Assembly: GCF_003350405.1 (NCBI RefSeq) | Contig: NZ_QQAW01000002.1 | Location: 558,001-622,000 of the forward strand | Direction of reading: 5' to 3' | Source: Gluconacetobacter liquefaciens | Lineage (GTDB): Bacteria > Pseudomonadota > Alphaproteobacteria > Acetobacterales > Acetobacteraceae | Length of the DNA stretch: 64,000 nucleotides | Shown here: positions 38,167-48,236 of the stretch, piece by piece | How the letters are laid out: each line of letters starts with the position of its first letter | Numbering within the stretch: position 1 is the stretch's first letter | Notes under the pieces: generated by a model | Told to the model about the DNA's origin: nothing | The model's input: only the letters and a program-made list of their open reading frames with translations | Databases searched by the model: none | Made by a program: the position numbers and the translations under genes

Positions 38167-38643
38167 ATGAGACTGAAGCTTCTTGGTGCGCTTGGCATGG
38201 CCGTGTTTCTCGCGGCGTGCTCGGATGATACGAACAAGGGCGCCACGACCGGTACCGGTGCCGCCGCTCAGACGACTGGCGTGACGCCGGGCAGCGAAGC
38301 CGATCTGGTCGCCAATGTTGGCGATCGCGTCTTCTTCGAACTGAACAAGAACAACCTGTCCAGCGAAGCGCAGGCGACTCTGGACCGCCAGGCTGCCTGG
38401 CTGGCGAAGTATCCGCAGGTTACCGTGCAACTCGCCGGCAACTGTGACGATCGTGGCACCGAAGAGTACAACATCGCCCTGGGCGAGCGTCGTGCCAACG
38501 CGGCGCGCGATTACCTGGTGGCCAAGGGCGTTGCCGCCTCGCGCATCACGACGATTTCCTACGGCAAGGATCGTCCGACCGCGACGGGTGACGACGAGGA
38601 AGCCTGGGCGCAGAACCGTAACAGCATCACGTCGGTTCGCTGA
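38167..38643 (+). CDS. pal: Peptidoglycan-associated lipoprotein Pal
   Basis: Outer-membrane lipoprotein (158 residues) anchoring the membrane to peptidoglycan and partner of TolB. Signal MRLKLLGALGMAVFLAAC with lipobox Cys18; OmpA-like domain with FELNKNNLS, LAGNCDDRGTEEYNIALGERRANAARDYL and ISYGKDRPTATG, which holds the diaminopimelate-binding Asp/Arg pair. ATG 38167 chosen as it begins the lipoprotein signal and has AGGA upstream. A strong intrinsic terminator follows, so it may end the tol transcript. Confidence 0.96.
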   Translation: MRLKLLGALGMAVFLAACSDDTNKGATTGTGAAAQTTGVTPGSEADLVANVGDRVFFELNKNNLSSEAQATLDRQAAWLAKYPQVTVQLAGNCDDRGTEEYNIALGERRANAARDYLVAKGVAASRITTISYGKDRPTATGDDEEAWAQNRNSITSVR

Positions 38644-38678
38644 GCGAACCGGCCGACGCAGTCGTTCGGCTGAAGGAA

Positions 38679-38713
38679 GCCGGCCAGGTATTGACCTGGC
38701 CGGCTTTTTTTTT
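38679..38713 (+). terminator. Intrinsic terminator after pal
   Basis: Textbook form: 11-bp stem GCCGGCCAGGT/ACCTGGCCGGC with an ATTG loop followed by nine T residues (38705-38713). It separates pal from cpoB, which in many bacteria are read together. Confidence 0.95.
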
Positions 38714-38863
38714 GCCGGCGTGACGCACGGTCTCTTCTTCGTGGTCTGGGTGCGTGATCTCTTCACGGCTTTGGAGCACGCGTGCATAAGAAGGTGTTTG
38801 TGACCTCCGGTGCTCGGCATTGGTCCGGGCCGGCGGTGGTGCGTTCATGGAGACATCCATATC

Positions 38864-39805
38864 ATGCGGTTTGTTGCCTTCCGCTCTTTTTCGCCGTTTC
38901 GACATCGTGGGAGCCTGCCGCCGCGCGCGAAGGGGCTGGTGATCCTGACGTTGCTGGCCGGCCTGTCGCCCCTGGCGGTGCAGGCGCAGGACACCGAGCA
39001 GATGACGAGTCGCGAAGGGATCGCGTTGCAGAACCAGATCATGGATCTGCGCCAGCAGCTTTCACAGATGCAGTCGGCGGTGCCTGGTGGGCAGGGTGGT
39101 GGCATCCTTCCGCCGCCCATGGCCGACGGGGGGAGCCGGAGTGGCAATGGCGGGTCGTCGGCGGCCGGTGGCGACCTGACGGCCCAGTTGCTGGACCGGG
39201 TGATGACCCTGGAGCAGCAGGTGCGCGATATGCGCGGGCAGCTCGATCAACTGACCAACCAGGTGCAGCAGCAGAATGCGACCCTGGCGAAGCAGATCGA
39301 CGACATGAATTTCGCGATGCAGAATGGCGGCCATCCGTCGCCCAGGCCCGCGGCATCGGCGGTGCCCGATGCCTCCGCTGAGACCGACGGCACCGGAGGA
39401 GAGGCCGCGCCCCCGGCCAAGCGCACGCCTGACATTGTGCTGAAGGACGGCAATGCCGCCCTGATGCGTGGCGATTATGCCGGGGCCCAAAATGCTGCCA
39501 AGCAGGTGCTGGCCGGCCCGAAGGGACCGTTGCAGATCGATGCGCAATTCCTGCTGGCGCAGTCGCTGGCCGGGCAGAAGCAGTATCGCCAGTCGGCCGT
39601 AGCCTATTACGATACCTATAACCGCTCGCCGCGTTCGGGCCGGGCTCCGGATGCATTGCTGGGGGTGACGGCGTCGCTGCTCGCAATGGGGGACAAGAAT
39701 TCGGCGTGCCAGGCCCTGGCCAAGCTGAAGAGCGAGTTTCCGTCGCCAGCGCCGCGCGTCAAGACGGCGGAGACGGCCTATCGCACCCGCGCGGGATGCC
39801 ACTGA
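38864..39805 (+). CDS. cpoB: Cell division coordinator CpoB (YbgF)
   Basis: Periplasmic TPR protein that links Tol-Pal energy to septal peptidoglycan synthesis, 313 residues. Signal peptide (GLVILTLLAGLSPLAVQAQ) after a positively charged N-region, a trimerising coiled coil (about 50-140, broken by a Gly/Ser-rich loop), a linker, then TPR repeats (about 195-313: GNAALMRGDYAGAQNAAKQV, QFLLAQSLAGQKQYRQSAVAYYDTY). The ATG at 38864 has GGAG upstream. Its stop lies 10 nt inside the next gene. Confidence 0.92.
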   Translation: MRFVAFRSFSPFRHRGSLPPRAKGLVILTLLAGLSPLAVQAQDTEQMTSREGIALQNQIMDLRQQLSQMQSAVPGGQGGGILPPPMADGGSRSGNGGSSAAGGDLTAQLLDRVMTLEQQVRDMRGQLDQLTNQVQQQNATLAKQIDDMNFAMQNGGHPSPRPAASAVPDASAETDGTGGEAAPPAKRTPDIVLKDGNAALMRGDYAGAQNAAKQVLAGPKGPLQIDAQFLLAQSLAGQKQYRQSAVAYYDTYNRSPRSGRAPDALLGVTASLLAMGDKNSACQALAKLKSEFPSPAPRVKTAETAYRTRAGCH

Positions 39806-41115
39806 CCGGCTTTGATGCTGGTTTGACTGGTGGTCGCTCCGTCGGGGTGCTGGATGACGGACGCTTTGCCGCCATCATGGCGGAACTGGGGCCGTGGTTG
39901 CCCGATGGGGTGGATATGCCCGAAATGGGCATCGCGGTATCGGGCGGGGCGGACAGCCTGTGTCTTGCCTATCTCGCGGGACGGTGGCGGCGTGCGGTGC
40001 GTGCTTTCATCGTGGATCACGGGTTGCGGCCGGCGGCGGCCGCCGAGGCGCGCCTGACGCGCGATCGTCTGGCCCGCCTGGGGATTCCTGCCGAGATTCT
40101 TGTGTTGGAGGGGCTGCGTTCCGGCCCGGGCGTAGCAGACCGCGCGCGGCGCGCCCGCTATGCGGCGTTGTCGGCCGCATGTCGCCGGGCCGGGATCGTC
40201 GATCTGCTGCTGGGCCATCATGCGGGCGATCAGGCGGAAACCGTGCTGATCCGGCGGCGTGCCGGCAGCGGGCCGGACGGTCTGGCGGGCATGGGCGCGG
40301 TGACGTTTACCGGGGATTTGCGTCTGGTGCGCCCGTTACGTGACATCGAACCGGCGATCTTGCGTGGCACATTGCGGTGCGCGGGGCTTGAATGGGTGGA
40401 AGACCCTTCGAATGCGGACCTGCGCGCCGAGCGTGCCCGTCTGCGTGCCGGGCTTTCTGCCGATGCGCCGGCTGTGTCGCGGCTTTGTTCGGAGGCAGGA
40501 CAGGCAGGGGCTGCGCGTATGGCGCGTGATGCCGGGCAGGCGTTGCGGTTGGCCCGGAGGGTGACGGTTGCCGAGGGCGGTTGGGTAGCGCTGGCGGAGG
40601 ACCCGGCCTGCCCACGCACCATGGCCTTTCTGCTGCGTGCGGTGTCGGGGCGGGATTATCTACCGCCCTCGCGGGCGGTGGCGGCGTTGTGTGCGAATCC
40701 GCGCCCTGTCTCGTTGGCGGGGGCCTGTCTGGTCGAGGCGAGCGCGGCCTTGCGCCGGGCGGGGTTACGCTGGCTGCTGTTGCGCGAGGAGGCGGCGATG
40801 CAGGCGCCGGTGCCGGCGGAGGTGGGCTGTGTGTGGGATGGGCGTTTCGTGCTGTCGGCGCCGCCTGGGGTCGATCTGCGGGGTGTGATGCTGGGAGCTG
40901 CCGGACCGTCGGGACGATGGATGGCGCCTGCCGACTGGAGGACGCCGTGGCCTGCCCGTGCGCTGCGCACCCTGCCGGCCCTGTTCCGTGCCGGAAGAGT
41001 GGTAGGCGTTCCGACGATGGGGATCTGTCATGACCCCGCCCTTTCCGGAGTGCGCCTGACGCTGATGCGCGGTGCGGTGGCGGCCGAGGCGGCGCGGTTT
41101 GTGGGGGGCAGTTGA
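39796..41115 (+). CDS. tilS: tRNA(Ile)-lysidine synthase
   Basis: ATP-dependent enzyme that converts C34 of tRNA-Ile(CAU) to lysidine. The 439 residues contain the PP-loop AVSGGADSLCLAYL, FIVDHGLRP, LLLGHHAGDQAETVLIRR and EWVEDPSNAD, the family core. The C-terminal part is less conserved. The ATG at 39796 overlaps the end of cpoB by 10 nt and lacks a clear ribosome site, suggesting translational coupling. Order cpoB-tilS-ftsH is usual in alphaproteobacteria. Confidence 0.93.
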   Translation: MPLTGFDAGLTGGRSVGVLDDGRFAAIMAELGPWLPDGVDMPEMGIAVSGGADSLCLAYLAGRWRRAVRAFIVDHGLRPAAAAEARLTRDRLARLGIPAEILVLEGLRSGPGVADRARRARYAALSAACRRAGIVDLLLGHHAGDQAETVLIRRRAGSGPDGLAGMGAVTFTGDLRLVRPLRDIEPAILRGTLRCAGLEWVEDPSNADLRAERARLRAGLSADAPAVSRLCSEAGQAGAARMARDAGQALRLARRVTVAEGGWVALAEDPACPRTMAFLLRAVSGRDYLPPSRAVAALCANPRPVSLAGACLVEASAALRRAGLRWLLLREEAAMQAPVPAEVGCVWDGRFVLSAPPGVDLRGVMLGAAGPSGRWMAPADWRTPWPARALRTLPALFRAGRVVGVPTMGICHDPALSGVRLTLMRGAVAAEAARFVGGS

Positions 41116-41313
41116 CCGATCGGCAGGCGGATTTTCGCGCCCCGGAGGCAATAAAGACCCCGGTGGGGGTGTGAATGTCCCACGAAGGGCCTATGTATGA
41201 CTAAATCGAGGAAGAGAAGGCGTCTGGCTGCCGGTCAGAAGGAAGCCTTACCTGCGTGTTTCGGCACCAGGGGGGAATCCGGGTGGCGTCAAGCGTATGG
41301 AACAATGGGCAAG

Positions 41314-43248
<1,935 letters not shown>

Positions 43249-43355
43249 AGCGGGCGTCTGGGCACTGCGTTTGCAGGATGAAGTGGAAAACAGGCGGGGG
43301 TGTCTCCGTCTGTTTTCGTTTTATGGCCATGCCATGATGATGGGGTGGAAGCGCG

Positions 43356-44411
43356 ATGGGCGCATTGCGGCTGCTTGAACCGGCGGGATTGGTGTTTGGG
43401 CGGGATGCCCACAGGGCGGTGGATGCGGGGTTGGCTCACTGGCTGGCTGGTGGGCCGGCGGCCTTTACCTTGGCGCGGCTGATCGAGGGCAATGAGGCCC
43501 GGATGGTGCGTGCGGGGGATCTGCCTGGCGACTGGCTGGATGTGCTGGCGCGGGTGTCCGCGCCGCTTCCCCCGGCGGACCTGCCGCCGGGCCCGCAGGT
43601 GATGGGAATCCTGAACGTCACCCCCGATAGTTTCAGCGATGGTGGCCGTCATTTCGGGGCAGAGGCTGCGATTCGGGCCGGCATCGCCATGATCACGGCG
43701 GGGGCGGGGTTGCTGGATATCGGCGGCGAGAGTACCCGCCCCGGTTCGGCCGTCGTGACACCGGCGGAGGAATGGGGGCGCGTGGCGCCCGTTCTGGCGG
43801 AATTGCGGATTCAGTCCGATGTCGCGCTGTCGGTCGATACGCGCAATGCGCGTACCATGTCGGCCTCGCTTGGGGTGGGGGCGGCGTTGATCAACGATGT
43901 TTCGGCCCTGCTGCATGATCCGCATGCGCTGGCGGTGGTGGCCGATGCCGGCTGCCCCGTGGTGCTGATGCATATGCGCGGTACGCCCCAGACCATGCAG
44001 AATTTCGCCGTCTATGACGATGTGGCCGTCGACGTGACCTGCGAACTGGGCGCACGGATCGACGAGGCGGTGGCGGCCGGTATTGCCCGCGACCGGATCA
44101 TCGTCGATCCGGGGATCGGATTCGCCAAGGATGCCGCGCAGAATATCGACATGATCCGGCGCCTGCCGATTCTGGCCAATCTGGGATGCCGCGTGCTGCT
44201 GGGGACCTCGCGCAAGCGCGTGCTTGGGGAAATGGCGGGCGTGCCGGTGGCGTCGGACCGCGATCCGGGCACGGTTGCAAGCAGCCTGCCGGGGCTGGAA
44301 CTCGGTAATACCATCCTGCGGGTGCATAATGTTCCTGCCATGGTGCAGGCATTGCGGGTCTGGCAGGGATTGTGGACCTGCGATAAGCCGGAAAAGACGC
44401 AGGCGCGGTGA
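43356..44411 (+). CDS. folP: Dihydropteroate synthase with N-terminal extension
   Basis: Condenses p-aminobenzoate with dihydropterin pyrophosphate in folate synthesis. The TIM-barrel core begins near residue 82 (VMGILNVTPDSFSDGG) and shows LDIGGESTRPGS, ALSVDTRNA, LINDVSAL, VLMHMRGTPQTM, RIIVDPGIGFAKD and VLLGTSRKRVLGE. About 80 residues precede the core where most enzymes have few; they read as a small leucine/alanine-rich domain of unknown role. It lies between ftsH and glmM, a common order in proteobacteria. Confidence 0.94.
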   Translation: MGALRLLEPAGLVFGRDAHRAVDAGLAHWLAGGPAAFTLARLIEGNEARMVRAGDLPGDWLDVLARVSAPLPPADLPPGPQVMGILNVTPDSFSDGGRHFGAEAAIRAGIAMITAGAGLLDIGGESTRPGSAVVTPAEEWGRVAPVLAELRIQSDVALSVDTRNARTMSASLGVGAALINDVSALLHDPHALAVVADAGCPVVLMHMRGTPQTMQNFAVYDDVAVDVTCELGARIDEAVAAGIARDRIIVDPGIGFAKDAAQNIDMIRRLPILANLGCRVLLGTSRKRVLGEMAGVPVASDRDPGTVASSLPGLELGNTILRVHNVPAMVQALRVWQGLWTCDKPEKTQAR

Positions 44412-44429
44412 ACCAGGGATAGCCGGAAG

Positions 44430-45788
44430 ATGACCAAGACTAGAAAATTGTTCGGCACCGACGGGATTCGCGGTACGGCCAATCAGGACCCGATGACGGT
44501 GGAAATGGCCCAGAAGCTGGGACAGGCCGCCGGCCTGCGTTTTACGCGCGGGACACATCGGCATCGGGTGCTGGTTGGCAAGGATACGCGGCTCTCCGGC
44601 TATATGATCGAATGTGCGCTGGTATCCGGCTTTCTGTCGGCCGGGGTGGATGTGACGCTCGCCGGGCCGATGCCGACGCCCGCGATTGCGATGCTGACGC
44701 GGTCGCTGCGCGCCGATCTGGGCGTGATGATCTCGGCGTCGCACAATCCGTTCGGGGATAACGGCATCAAGCTGTTCGGGCCGGATGGATTCAAGCTCTC
44801 CGACGAGACCGAGGCCGAGATCGAGAGCCTGATGCGTGCCGACCTGACGGGCCGGCTGGCGACGCCCGAGCGGATTGGCCGTGCCTCGCGCCTGAACGAC
44901 GCGGCGGGACGGTATATCGAGAATGCCAAGGCGTCTTTTCCACGCGGGCGACGACTGGATGGGCTGCGCATCGTCATCGACTGTGCCAATGGGGCGGCTT
45001 ATCGAGTGGCGCCGACCGCGCTGTGGGAGCTCGGGGCCGAGGTGATCCGGATCGGGTGCGAGCCGAACGGGGTGAATATCAACGAGAGTTGCGGTTCGAC
45101 TCGGCCGGAGGCGTTGTGTGCGGCGGTTGTGGCGCATGAAGCTGATATCGGCATTGCGCTGGATGGCGATGCCGACCGGCTGCTGATCGCCGACGAACAG
45201 GGGCGGTTGATCGACGGGGACCAGATCCTTGCCCTTATCGCCCGGTCCTGGAGCCGTCAGGGCAGGCTGAGTGCGAACAAGGTCGTGGCCACCGTGATGT
45301 CGAACATGGGGTTGGCGCGCTGCCTGGAAGGGCTGGGGCTGGAACTGGTACGTACGGCGGTGGGAGACCGCTATGTGGTTGAGCGCATGCGCGAACTGGG
45401 CGTCAATCTGGGAGGCGAGCAGTCGGGACACATGGTGCTGTCCGATTTCGCGACGACCGGTGACGGGCTGGTGGCGGCGTTGCAAGTTCTGGCGGTACTG
45501 GTCGAGGAAGGGCGGCCGGCCAGCGAGGTCTGTCGGGTGTTCACGCCCTTTCCGCAATTGCTGCGCAATGTGCGCTTCATCGGCAAGAGTCCGCTGCATG
45601 CGCCCGCAGTGGAGGAAGCGCGCCGGCTGGCGGAGGCCGAACTGGGGACGGCCGGGCGGCTGCTATTGCGTGAAAGCGGGACCGAACCGCTGGTGCGCGT
45701 GATGGCGGAGGCTGAAGATCCGGCGCTGGTGGAGCGGGTGGTTGCCGGAATGTGCGCGGTGATCGGTTCCGCGCAGGAAGCGGCTTAG
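44430..45788 (+). CDS. glmM: Phosphoglucosamine mutase
   Basis: Interconverts glucosamine-6- and -1-phosphate for UDP-GlcNAc and thus peptidoglycan and lipopolysaccharide. 452 residues; start [13 protein letters not shown], phosphoserine loop [18 protein letters not shown] with Ser104, metal loop [13 protein letters not shown], sugar loop GGEQSGHMV and phosphate-binding [12 protein letters not shown]. It starts 18 nt after folP. Confidence 0.97.
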   Translation: MTKTRKLFGTDGIRGTANQDPMTVEMAQKLGQAAGLRFTRGTHRHRVLVGKDTRLSGYMIECALVSGFLSAGVDVTLAGPMPTPAIAMLTRSLRADLGVMISASHNPFGDNGIKLFGPDGFKLSDETEAEIESLMRADLTGRLATPERIGRASRLNDAAGRYIENAKASFPRGRRLDGLRIVIDCANGAAYRVAPTALWELGAEVIRIGCEPNGVNINESCGSTRPEALCAAVVAHEADIGIALDGDADRLLIADEQGRLIDGDQILALIARSWSRQGRLSANKVVATVMSNMGLARCLEGLGLELVRTAVGDRYVVERMRELGVNLGGEQSGHMVLSDFATTGDGLVAALQVLAVLVEEGRPASEVCRVFTPFPQLLRNVRFIGKSPLHAPAVEEARRLAEAELGTAGRLLLRESGTEPLVRVMAEAEDPALVERVVAGMCAVIGSAQEAA

Positions 45789-45799
45789 GGATTCCGTTC

Positions 45800-46621
45800 A
45801 TGGCCATCATGAAGGGCCGCGTTCTGGTCATTGCCGGCAGTGATTCCGGTGGTGGGGCGGGGATTCAGGCGGATATCAAGGCTGTGACGGCGCTGGGCGG
45901 GTTCGCCATGACGGCGGTCTCGGCCCTGACGGTGCAGAATACGCTGGGCGTGAGCGGAATCATGCCCGTGCCACCCGATATTGTGGCGGCGCAGATGCGT
46001 TGCGTGCTGGACGATATCGGGGTGGATGCCTTCAAGAGCGGCATGCTGGATCGGGGCGAGGTGATCCGGGCCGTGGCGGCGGAGGTGCGTGCCTACCCGG
46101 ATATTCCGTATGTGCTGGATCCCGTGATGGTGGCCAAGGGCGGATCGCGCCTGTTGCAGGATGACGCCGTGGACACGCTGATGCGACATCTGGTGCCGTT
46201 GGCGAGCCTGCTGACGCCCAACCTGCCCGAAGCGGAAGTTCTGGTGGGCCATCCGATCCGTACCGTGGACGAGATGAGTCGAGCTGCGGAGACCTTGCGG
46301 CGCGCAGGGGCACGGGCGGTGCTGCTGAAGGGTGGACATCTGGAGGGCGATATCCTGACCGATGTGCTGTGCGAATCGTCGGGCATCAAACTGTTTTCGG
46401 ATACCCGTCTGCATACCCGGCACACGCATGGGACTGGTTGCACGCTGGCGAGCGCGATTGCCGCCGGGTTGGCGCAGGGCCTGAGCCTGCGGGATGCTGT
46501 GGAACGGGCCCGGCGCTATCTGCGGGCCGCCATCGCGAATGCGCCTGGTTATGGGGCTGGCGCGGGACCACTGAATCATGCCGTGACCGTCGAACCGGCC
46601 TGGGGTGCTCGTGGCGGCTGA
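45800..46621 (+). CDS. thiD: Hydroxymethylpyrimidine / phosphomethylpyrimidine kinase
   Basis: Two-step kinase making HMP-pyrophosphate for thiamine, 273 residues, ribokinase fold. Seen: VLVIAGSDSGGGAGIQADIKA, FAMTAVSALTVQNT, DAFKSGML, YVLDPVMVAKGGSRLL, TPNLPEAEVLVG, LLKGGHL and the anion-hole/base segment HTRHTHGTGCTLASAIAA. It starts 11 nt after glmM; ATG 45800 is preferred, with ATG 45809 (MKGRV) as alternative. No TPP riboswitch seen upstream. Confidence 0.94.
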   Translation: MAIMKGRVLVIAGSDSGGGAGIQADIKAVTALGGFAMTAVSALTVQNTLGVSGIMPVPPDIVAAQMRCVLDDIGVDAFKSGMLDRGEVIRAVAAEVRAYPDIPYVLDPVMVAKGGSRLLQDDAVDTLMRHLVPLASLLTPNLPEAEVLVGHPIRTVDEMSRAAETLRRAGARAVLLKGGHLEGDILTDVLCESSGIKLFSDTRLHTRHTHGTGCTLASAIAAGLAQGLSLRDAVERARRYLRAAIANAPGYGAGAGPLNHAVTVEPAWGARGG

Positions 46622-47263
46622 AAGGCTGTTTGGAAAAGTGCTGATTTTAACGTCTTGGATTTCAATAACGCGGTGAAAAAGTCGAGATCTCCCCGAATCC
46701 GGCGGGGGCGTCGGCGGGAGTTTGCAAAAAGGTGTCGGCCGGAATGGCCGGTGGAAAGCCGGCTGAGGAGGAAGCCCTGAGACTGCCGTTAGCATTTAAC
46801 GACAACAGACGCTGTCAAATGCTTGGATCGTGAGGAGAGGCGCGGAGCCAACCGCGCGTCTGACGGTGATCTTGGAGCATCGGAACTGCCTTGTGGGCGG
46901 TGACCCTCGAGTATTTCCACTGAAAACCGGTTTGATTTAATGCTATAATTTATTGTTTTTAAAAGAATATTTTTCTGTTTGAACGCGCACATTCAAACAG
47001 GATCTGCTTTAGCCACAATCTCCTCAGTTTGAAGTCAGGATCTGTTGATGGGGCCTGACGAGATTGTAGTCGGCATAGCGGTTCGTGACTTCGGGGTCAA
47101 AAAGACCATCCGGCAGGCATCGGAAATGCTCCTGGCAGCTTGATATAACATATTCGTGATCATGACGGTTTGATACCCTAACCCATCCTAAAAGGATTGT
47201 TTGTGGATGATTATACACCTATAGGTAGTAATTGTAGTCAGAAACAATCAGTGGTTGATGAAC
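46622..47263. other. Long intergenic region upstream of the CtrA paralogue
   Basis: About 640 bp with no supported gene, and the point where the sequence turns from GC-rich to AT-rich. It contains the left copy of the 100-bp inverted repeat (46909-47007). Inside that, on the reverse strand at 47024-47218, a 64-codon frame ends with YADYNLVRPHQQ, similar to the YNxxRPH C-terminus of DDE-type transposases; it may be a transposase remnant (low confidence). The last ~90 nt before the regulator are AT-rich and probably hold its promoter, but I cannot place -35/-10 boxes safely. Confidence 0.5.
46909..47007 (-). repeat. ~100-bp repeat, left copy (inverted)
   Basis: On the reverse strand reads GCAGATCCTGTTTGAATGTG, a TTCAAAC arm that pairs with GTTTGAA, then AAAAACAATAAATTATAGC and CAAACCGGTTTTCAGTGGAAATACTC. 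The same sequence, with scattered differences, is found in the opposite orientation at 50987-51086. The two copies bracket a 4-kb segment. Confidence 0.85.
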
Positions 47264-48016
47264 ATGCGTGTCTTGCTCGTCGAGGGGAATGGGAGTGCGG
47301 CTCGTGGTACTTCCAGCACATTGCGCTCTGTTGGCTACATGATCGACCATGCCATGACCGGGCATGAAGCGGTCGAAATGCTCCGCCGTTACGATTATGA
47401 TCTGGCATTACTTGAAATGGTTCTTCCAGATATTGACGGCTATGAAGTCCTGCGGGCAGCGAGGGCTGCGCGGCTGGATACACCCATCGTCGCGTTGTCC
47501 AGCCTGAATGGGGCGCAGGCGAAGGTCCGGGCCTTTTCAGCGGGAGCGGACGATTACATTACCCGGCCCTACGATACGCCGGAATTGGCCGCCCGCATCC
47601 AGGCCATCGTCCGCCGTTCGAAGGGATACAGCCAGCCGGTGCTGCAGGCCGGGGTGGTCAGGCTTTCTCTGGACAGCCGCGAGGTTACGGTAAAGGGGCG
47701 GCTGGTCCATCTGACCGGCAAGGAATACATGATCCTGGAACTGCTCATGCTCCGAAGGGGCACGGTACTGAGCAAGTTCGCGTTTCTCGACCATCTCTAT
47801 GGCGGGATGGACGAGCCGGAAATGAAGATCATTGATGTCTTTATCTGCAAGTTGCGGAAGAAATTGCAACTGGCCGGGGCAAAGGACGTGATTACGACCG
47901 TGTGGGGGCAGGGTTATATGCTGAGGGACGAGACCGATGGTGACACACCGTTGCCGCCCGCGATGACGAAGCCGCAAAGATCGTCCGAGGATCTGCCGTC
48001 GCTTGCTGCTATCTGA
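47264..48016 (+). CDS. CtrA-like response regulator with degenerate receiver
   Basis: OmpR-type regulator (250 residues) whose DNA-binding half closely follows Caulobacter CtrA as I remember it: HLTGKEYMILELLMLRRGT, HLYGGMDEPEMKIIDVF and ICKLRKKL. The receiver (1-120) has the overall CtrA framework (MRVLLVE, YDYDLALLE, GADDYITRP, ARIQAIVRRSKG), but phosphorylation residues are lost: acidic-pocket positions 8-9 are Gly-Asn instead of Asp-Asp, acceptor position 51 is Glu, and the conserved Lys near 101 is Arg. It is therefore probably active without phosphate, since D51E in CtrA is known to be constitutively active. The start at 47264 matches CtrA; ATG 47258 is equally possible. No kinase gene is adjacent. 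Confidence 0.88.
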   Translation: MRVLLVEGNGSAARGTSSTLRSVGYMIDHAMTGHEAVEMLRRYDYDLALLEMVLPDIDGYEVLRAARAARLDTPIVALSSLNGAQAKVRAFSAGADDYITRPYDTPELAARIQAIVRRSKGYSQPVLQAGVVRLSLDSREVTVKGRLVHLTGKEYMILELLMLRRGTVLSKFAFLDHLYGGMDEPEMKIIDVFICKLRKKLQLAGAKDVITTVWGQGYMLRDETDGDTPLPPAMTKPQRSSEDLPSLAAI

Positions 48017-48085
48017 TCACGCTCGGGGGTATAAAACGTATGAACCGGCATAAACGGGGGCGTCAATGACGCTTCCGCGTGCCGC

Positions 48086-48113
48086 AAAAAAAAGCAGGGT
48101 CCGAAGACCCTGC
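48086..48113 (-). terminator. Intrinsic terminator of the GNAT-alkB-yegD operon
   Basis: On the reverse strand GCAGGGTC-TTCG-GACCCTGC (8-bp stem, stable TTCG tetraloop) is followed by eight T residues. It lies about 120 nt after the yegD stop and close to the end of the convergent CtrA-like gene. Confidence 0.93.
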
Positions 48114-48236
48114 AGTTTGCGTGATGATTCGATATGCGATGCCCCCATCGCCCTTTTCTTGTGGCACGGGACGGGGGCATCGGCCTTGATCTGAATCAAA
48201 GTCGGGTGAAAAGAAGGTAAGGTCTGAAAGGATTTT

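Noticed and set aside
48138-48181. Inverted repeat GATGCCCCC/GGGGGCATC after the yegD operon
   Set aside because: The 26-nt loop and absence of a T-run make it weak beside the clear terminator at 48086-48113.
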